From Chara braunii (lineage: Eukaryota; Streptophyta; Charophyceae; Charales; Characeae), in assembly GCA_003427395.1 (NCBI GenBank), contig BFEA01000210.1:162624-208957 (forward strand): DNA of 46,334 bases. The letters are read 5' to 3'. This document shows positions 42,801-46,334 of this stretch, piece by piece (the first letter of the stretch is position 1; each line of letters begins with the position of its first letter). A program made the translations under genes and the position numbers. The notes under the pieces are model-generated. The model had not been told where the DNA came from. It did not search any database and was given only the letters and a program-made list of their open reading frames with translations.

Positions 42801-44140
42801 ACAAGGAGGGGAGCTACGAGGTTGCATACGCATGCGCTGCTTAGCCTGAGGCACTAGTAATTGGGGACAAACTGCCGTGTTGCAGATTTGTCTATCGACC
42901 TGTGCACCGGCCATCCGCGGATTGAGAAAGTGAGATGAAGAACCATCGACAGAGTGCTTACCTGTTTGATTGGGTGTAGCAGCTGTGAAGGTTGCTGTGT
43001 GAATGACCGTCATAGCTGCAGAGTTGTTTTGCTACTTTACTAAGCCAAATTAGGTCGTTAATATTTTGAACGCCTGCTGACATCACCCGAGCGTTGCGGC
43101 GGCAACAGCGGGAGAGGCTGTTGGGGTCATGATTGCTATGTTCCAATGGTTAACTACGAACGAGTGACCTGCTGCCAAGTCTCGACTACTGTCGTCCTGT
43201 TACCGCGCCCAGGGGCTATATGCTCACCTGCTGGCCGAGGTGCTACTCGGCTTGTTGTATAACACCGCTGATTAGGTGCTGTCGGGCTTCTGATGAGCTT
43301 GTTGCGGCATAGCACTGTGCCTTCGACAGGAATTACTAGCTGTTGTGCTTTTACTGAGAGGCACCGCAGCTGCTGCAGCTAGTGGTATTCTGTTGTGCCA
43401 AAGGCTTGCGACTACTGCACACTGCGATATTGTGCCCAACGTATTAAGCAAGGTGCAGCGGACCAGCCACGGAAGTGCAGACTAACGTTTGGCCAGTGCA
43501 CTTTGGATCATGAGCTCGGCGGAGTAGCATGATCGTGTTTGTACTGCAAATTAGGAAGTCGTCAAAGGGCTGACTTTAGTATTTGACTTCGATCGGACCA
43601 AGTTGTCAGTTGGCCACCATTGCGGGGCCCTCCGGCGCAGGAAGATTGCAAGGCCCTCTCATGCGAGTTTGAGTGCACCATTCTTGGATCTGAGAGTCTT
43701 AAATGTTTCTCTTTCTATCCTTCTTACAGTCTAATCATGTTACGAGAGGAAGGCGGCAGGCGGGATTGCAGCCCGTAGGACCGCATAAAGACTCTGTGGG
43801 GAGTCATCCCACCGACTGTGGGAGCTCTGCCGGAAATCATGAGGGGTTCTGGAGGCAGGGAATTGAAAGGTAACCATTGCTTTCTTTCTATATACCCAGT
43901 ATAACCCCTATCTATATGTATCCCTTGAGGCATTTTGACTAAGTATATTGCAAGCATCCCTACTTTGACTTTTTAGTTTGACTGTCAGGATAAATCCAGA
44001 TTAAGTAAAGGAATGTGTGTGCAATCTCAAGTTTCAGTTTATTGGCTGCGTGAAAGCAGATTGTGAAAAAGGGGTTTTGCATCTGGGGGAAGGTCGGGAG
44101 GAAGGCACATTTTGCATGAGGGTTGACTGGGTCAATTGAG

Positions 44141-45036
44141 ACTGGGAAGTCCCCATAAATTTGGGGAGACCCAGTGCTATGTTTTTTTGGATTTGTTTGG
44201 AGCATCAGACCATTCCATAAGTTTGGGTGGTCTATTTGCTCTAGAGGCTGGGAAGTCCCCATAAATTTGGGGAGACCCAGTGCTGTGGAATTGCTTTGAG
44301 AATCAGACCATTCTATAAGTTTATGTGGTCTGGTCGCTCTGACTTGTGAGGGTTAACTGTGATTGACTTTTCAAGAACCAAACACATTCTGTAAGTCCAG
44401 GTGGCTTGGTTGCCTTGTTTACTTGGGCTTTCTCAGTTTCTTTGGTTCTGAACGAGGAGGTCTGAGTCATTCTATAAGTTTAGGTGGTTCAACCTCTTCC
44501 TGCTTTTATTCTGAGGGAGTAACTTGGGCAGAGAGTCAGGCTATTCCATAAGTTTGGGTGGCTTCGACTCTATGTCACGCACAGATTGGATCAGAGAGAA
44601 ACAAACCAGGCAGAGAGTCAGACTATTCTATAAGTTTAGGTAGTCTGGCCCAATACCTCGCACATGCTAGAACCCAAAGGTTATAATTTGGCTATACTTT
44701 ATTACTATCTTATTTAAGAACAGGATAGTCAGACTATTCTATAAGTTTAAGTAGTCTGACTATAGCTTATCACAATACGAAGAGAGTATAACTAAGAGTA
44801 TAACTGAGGGTAACTTGGGCCGACTGAGCATTGTTTATAAGACGAATGACTCAGTCCTATGCCCGCTTTGAAGATTAAGTTCAGAGAGATATATACAACC
44901 TGATTATTAAACAGTTCAAGGCGACTAGAATGACCTAGTCATATGCCCAAAGAAGAGAGAAGTAGTTGTGCCCTCTCTTATGTGTATACTCAATGACTGA
45001 GTCAGGCATGTCCCATAAGTTTGGGTGGCCCGACTT
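44141..45036 (+). repeat. Array of about 11 covarying hairpins in LTR
   Basis: Hairpins: 44141-44175 (ACTGGG/CCCAGT and TCCCC/GGGGA), 44200-44241 (AGACC/GGTCT, outer GAGC/GCTC), 44245-44284, 44298-44339 (CAGACCA/TGGTCTG), 44373-44415 (AACCAA/TTGGTT), 44457-44496 (GAGGT/ACCTC, TGA/TCA), 44532-44571 (AGAGTC/GACTCT), 44619-44647 (CAGACTA/TAGTCTG), 44725-44763 (perfect 12-bp ATAGTCAGACTA stem), 44817-44864 (GACTGAG/CTCAGTC, CATT/AATG, GGGC/GCCC) and 44999-45036. Most loops carry the core TATAAGTTT. A further loop-less palindrome, GACTAG/CTAGTC, is at 44923-44940. Confidence 0.85.
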
Positions 45037-45353
45037 TACGCCTTATGTAAGATGGGTATAAAGGGATAAATCATTGAAAGACTACGAACTATTGTTTGTC
45101 TAGGTTGACTTGGGGATGGTGAGAGTACTTACCTTTGTGGTTTGGTCTGCATGTAACTGAGTGTGACTATTACTTAAGTCTGAGTTTCAGCTTGATAGGT
45201 AGTTGCTTTAGTTGCTCGCCGTGTGCTAGAGATATAGGAGTTAGTTTCAATTCCTGCATTTTCTGAGCTAAGTTTTTTTACTTAAATCAATTCTCGCATT
45301 TTCTGGGGTCTTTTGTTATACTTGGCTCTGTATAAATTTTGGTAAGTTACTTT

Positions 45354-45623
45354 CTCTACGGGAAGCGATGCCGAAATTTCTGCAAATTCAAGGAATTAGT
45401 CAACTTTTGACTTTTCAGAGTTCAACTTGTCTAAATTTATATGGCTTAGTAAAAATCTGGGAAGACTCCTTTTCTAAAGGAAGTGCTACCCAAATTTTTA
45501 CTAATTCAGGGAGTTAGACAAAGTTTGACTTTGGAAAGTTCAAGGTTATTTCTGCTTTTATATTCGGGGTGATATAAATTTTGGAAAGACACTTTTCCTA
45601 CGGGAAGCGCCGCCGAAACTTTC
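45354..45623 (+). repeat. Threefold CTACGGGAAGCG motif in LTR
   Basis: Blocks at 45354-45382, 45471-45500 and 45597-45623 are the inverted counterparts of those at 11744-12018, with the same spacing of about 120 bp. Confidence 0.75.
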
Positions 45624-46292
45624 TTAGTTGAAGATGATATAAAATATATTTTGACAGGTGGTGATTCTGGCGATCCACTCTGTATGAAGGAGATTCTGCC
45701 AGGGTTTACCTTTTCTTCGGGCACTGACTTAAAGGTAGGCTTAAACTTAAATAACAGGAGAGCCTAGAGCGAGATTATGATATGAAGATTATTATCCCTG
45801 GACTTATAGATTTAGCTTGGGGGTTGGTCTGTCTTGTATAACAGGTCTTCTTGATCGATTGATTCAAGATTTGGGCTAGATCCAGCTTGATCCTACAAGG
45901 ATCACCTTCTGTTATCATTGATAACAGGTCGGTTGCTGATTCGTCGATTTACGATTCAACTCCAATCCACTCCTGTCACTCAACCTAAAGGCTTTAGCCC
46001 TGTGGTTTGATCTGTTTCATTGTGTTTTTACGCGGACTTTATTGAATGGTCATTTAACAAAGATACTGAGTATTTTATTGCTGGGAGGTTGCGCTAAGGT
46101 TGAGGTTTGTATGGCTAAAGCAAGGGACATGAGGCCAGAGAATGGTTGAAGTTGACCCCGTGTAGTGGGTGAACTTTTGTTGGATCTTTGATGTAATTGC
46201 AGGTATGTTTGTGGTTCGGACTCCGAATGTGGATGCCTGTGATCGCATATATATATGGCTGAGGGGAGTCTCACTGTAACTGTGAGAAGTCA

Positions 46293-46294
<2 letters not shown>

Positions 46295-46334
<40 letters not shown>
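46295..46334. repeat. (TA)n run at window edge
   Basis: A TA dinucleotide run that continues to the last base. The corresponding place in the other LTR (about 11030-11057) has a shorter ATATATA tract. Confidence 0.9.

Larger units (their letters stand above)
39830..46334 (+). mobile_element. Second giant LTR, plus strand, cut by window edge
   Basis: Starts TGTTGGTGCGAATACCC at 39830 and is collinear (inverted) with 9952-16612. The window end at the (TA)n run corresponds to about 11035 of the other copy, so about 1.1 kb is missing. It would be roughly 7.5 kb if complete. No polypurine tract precedes it, so it is more likely a 5' or solo LTR than a 3' LTR. Small open frames are not conserved in the other copy. 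Confidence 0.85.

Overview
This window is eukaryotic nuclear DNA, gene-poor and packed with retroelements. The one intact gene is a plastid-targeted ferredoxin-NADP+ reductase (positions 26390-27574). It carries a transit-peptide-like N-terminus and most resembles the non-photosynthetic ('root-type') FNR of streptophytes. A tRNA-Asp type primer-binding site, LINE relics, tRNA-derived SINEs, long microsatellites and assembly gaps fit a large, repeat-rich streptophyte genome. A charophyte alga such as Chara is my best guess, but the sequence alone does not prove it.

Layout. 1-5.3 kb: nested LINE and short poly(A) retroposon fragments plus a small inverted-repeat element. 5.3-9.95 kb: AT-rich, decayed internal region of an LTR retrotransposon, with a strand-composition flip at about 6.57-7.85 kb. 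9952-16612: a 6.66-kb LTR lying on the minus strand (TGTCG...CGACA ends, tRNA-Asp PBS at 9932-9949). 16.6-21 kb: unassigned sequence, a Nextera mate-pair junction adapter left in the assembly (17820-17857) and a 212-bp near-perfect hairpin (18240-18451). 21-23.5 kb: a duplicated C-rich repeat, long GAT/ATG microsatellites and a 33-bp minisatellite. 24-26.3 kb: a MITE and a cluster of tRNA-derived SINEs that runs to within about 100 bp of FNR. 26.39-27.57 kb: FNR, followed by a (GT)n run, a 535-bp gap and an (AG)n run. 28.3-34.4 kb: retroposon debris, a second MITE copy, CT and CTG microsatellites and a 41-bp minisatellite. 34.4-35.5 kb: LINE endonuclease domain (+). 36.4-38.6 kb: LINE ORF2 C-terminus with a zinc-binding motif (-). 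39830-46334: a second copy of the giant LTR on the plus strand, cut by the window edge. The two giant LTR elements point away from each other and enclose the FNR region.

The most unusual signal is inside the giant LTRs. Both hold an array of imperfect hairpins (about 8 in one copy, about 11 in the other). The loop sequence is conserved (core CTATAAGTTTAGGTG), while the flanking stems vary and stay self-complementary, with compensatory changes between array members and between the two LTR copies. A short poly(A) retroposon family in the window also shows two stem-loops with compensatory changes. Apart from FNR I see no intact gene, and most open frames are chance frames in repeats.
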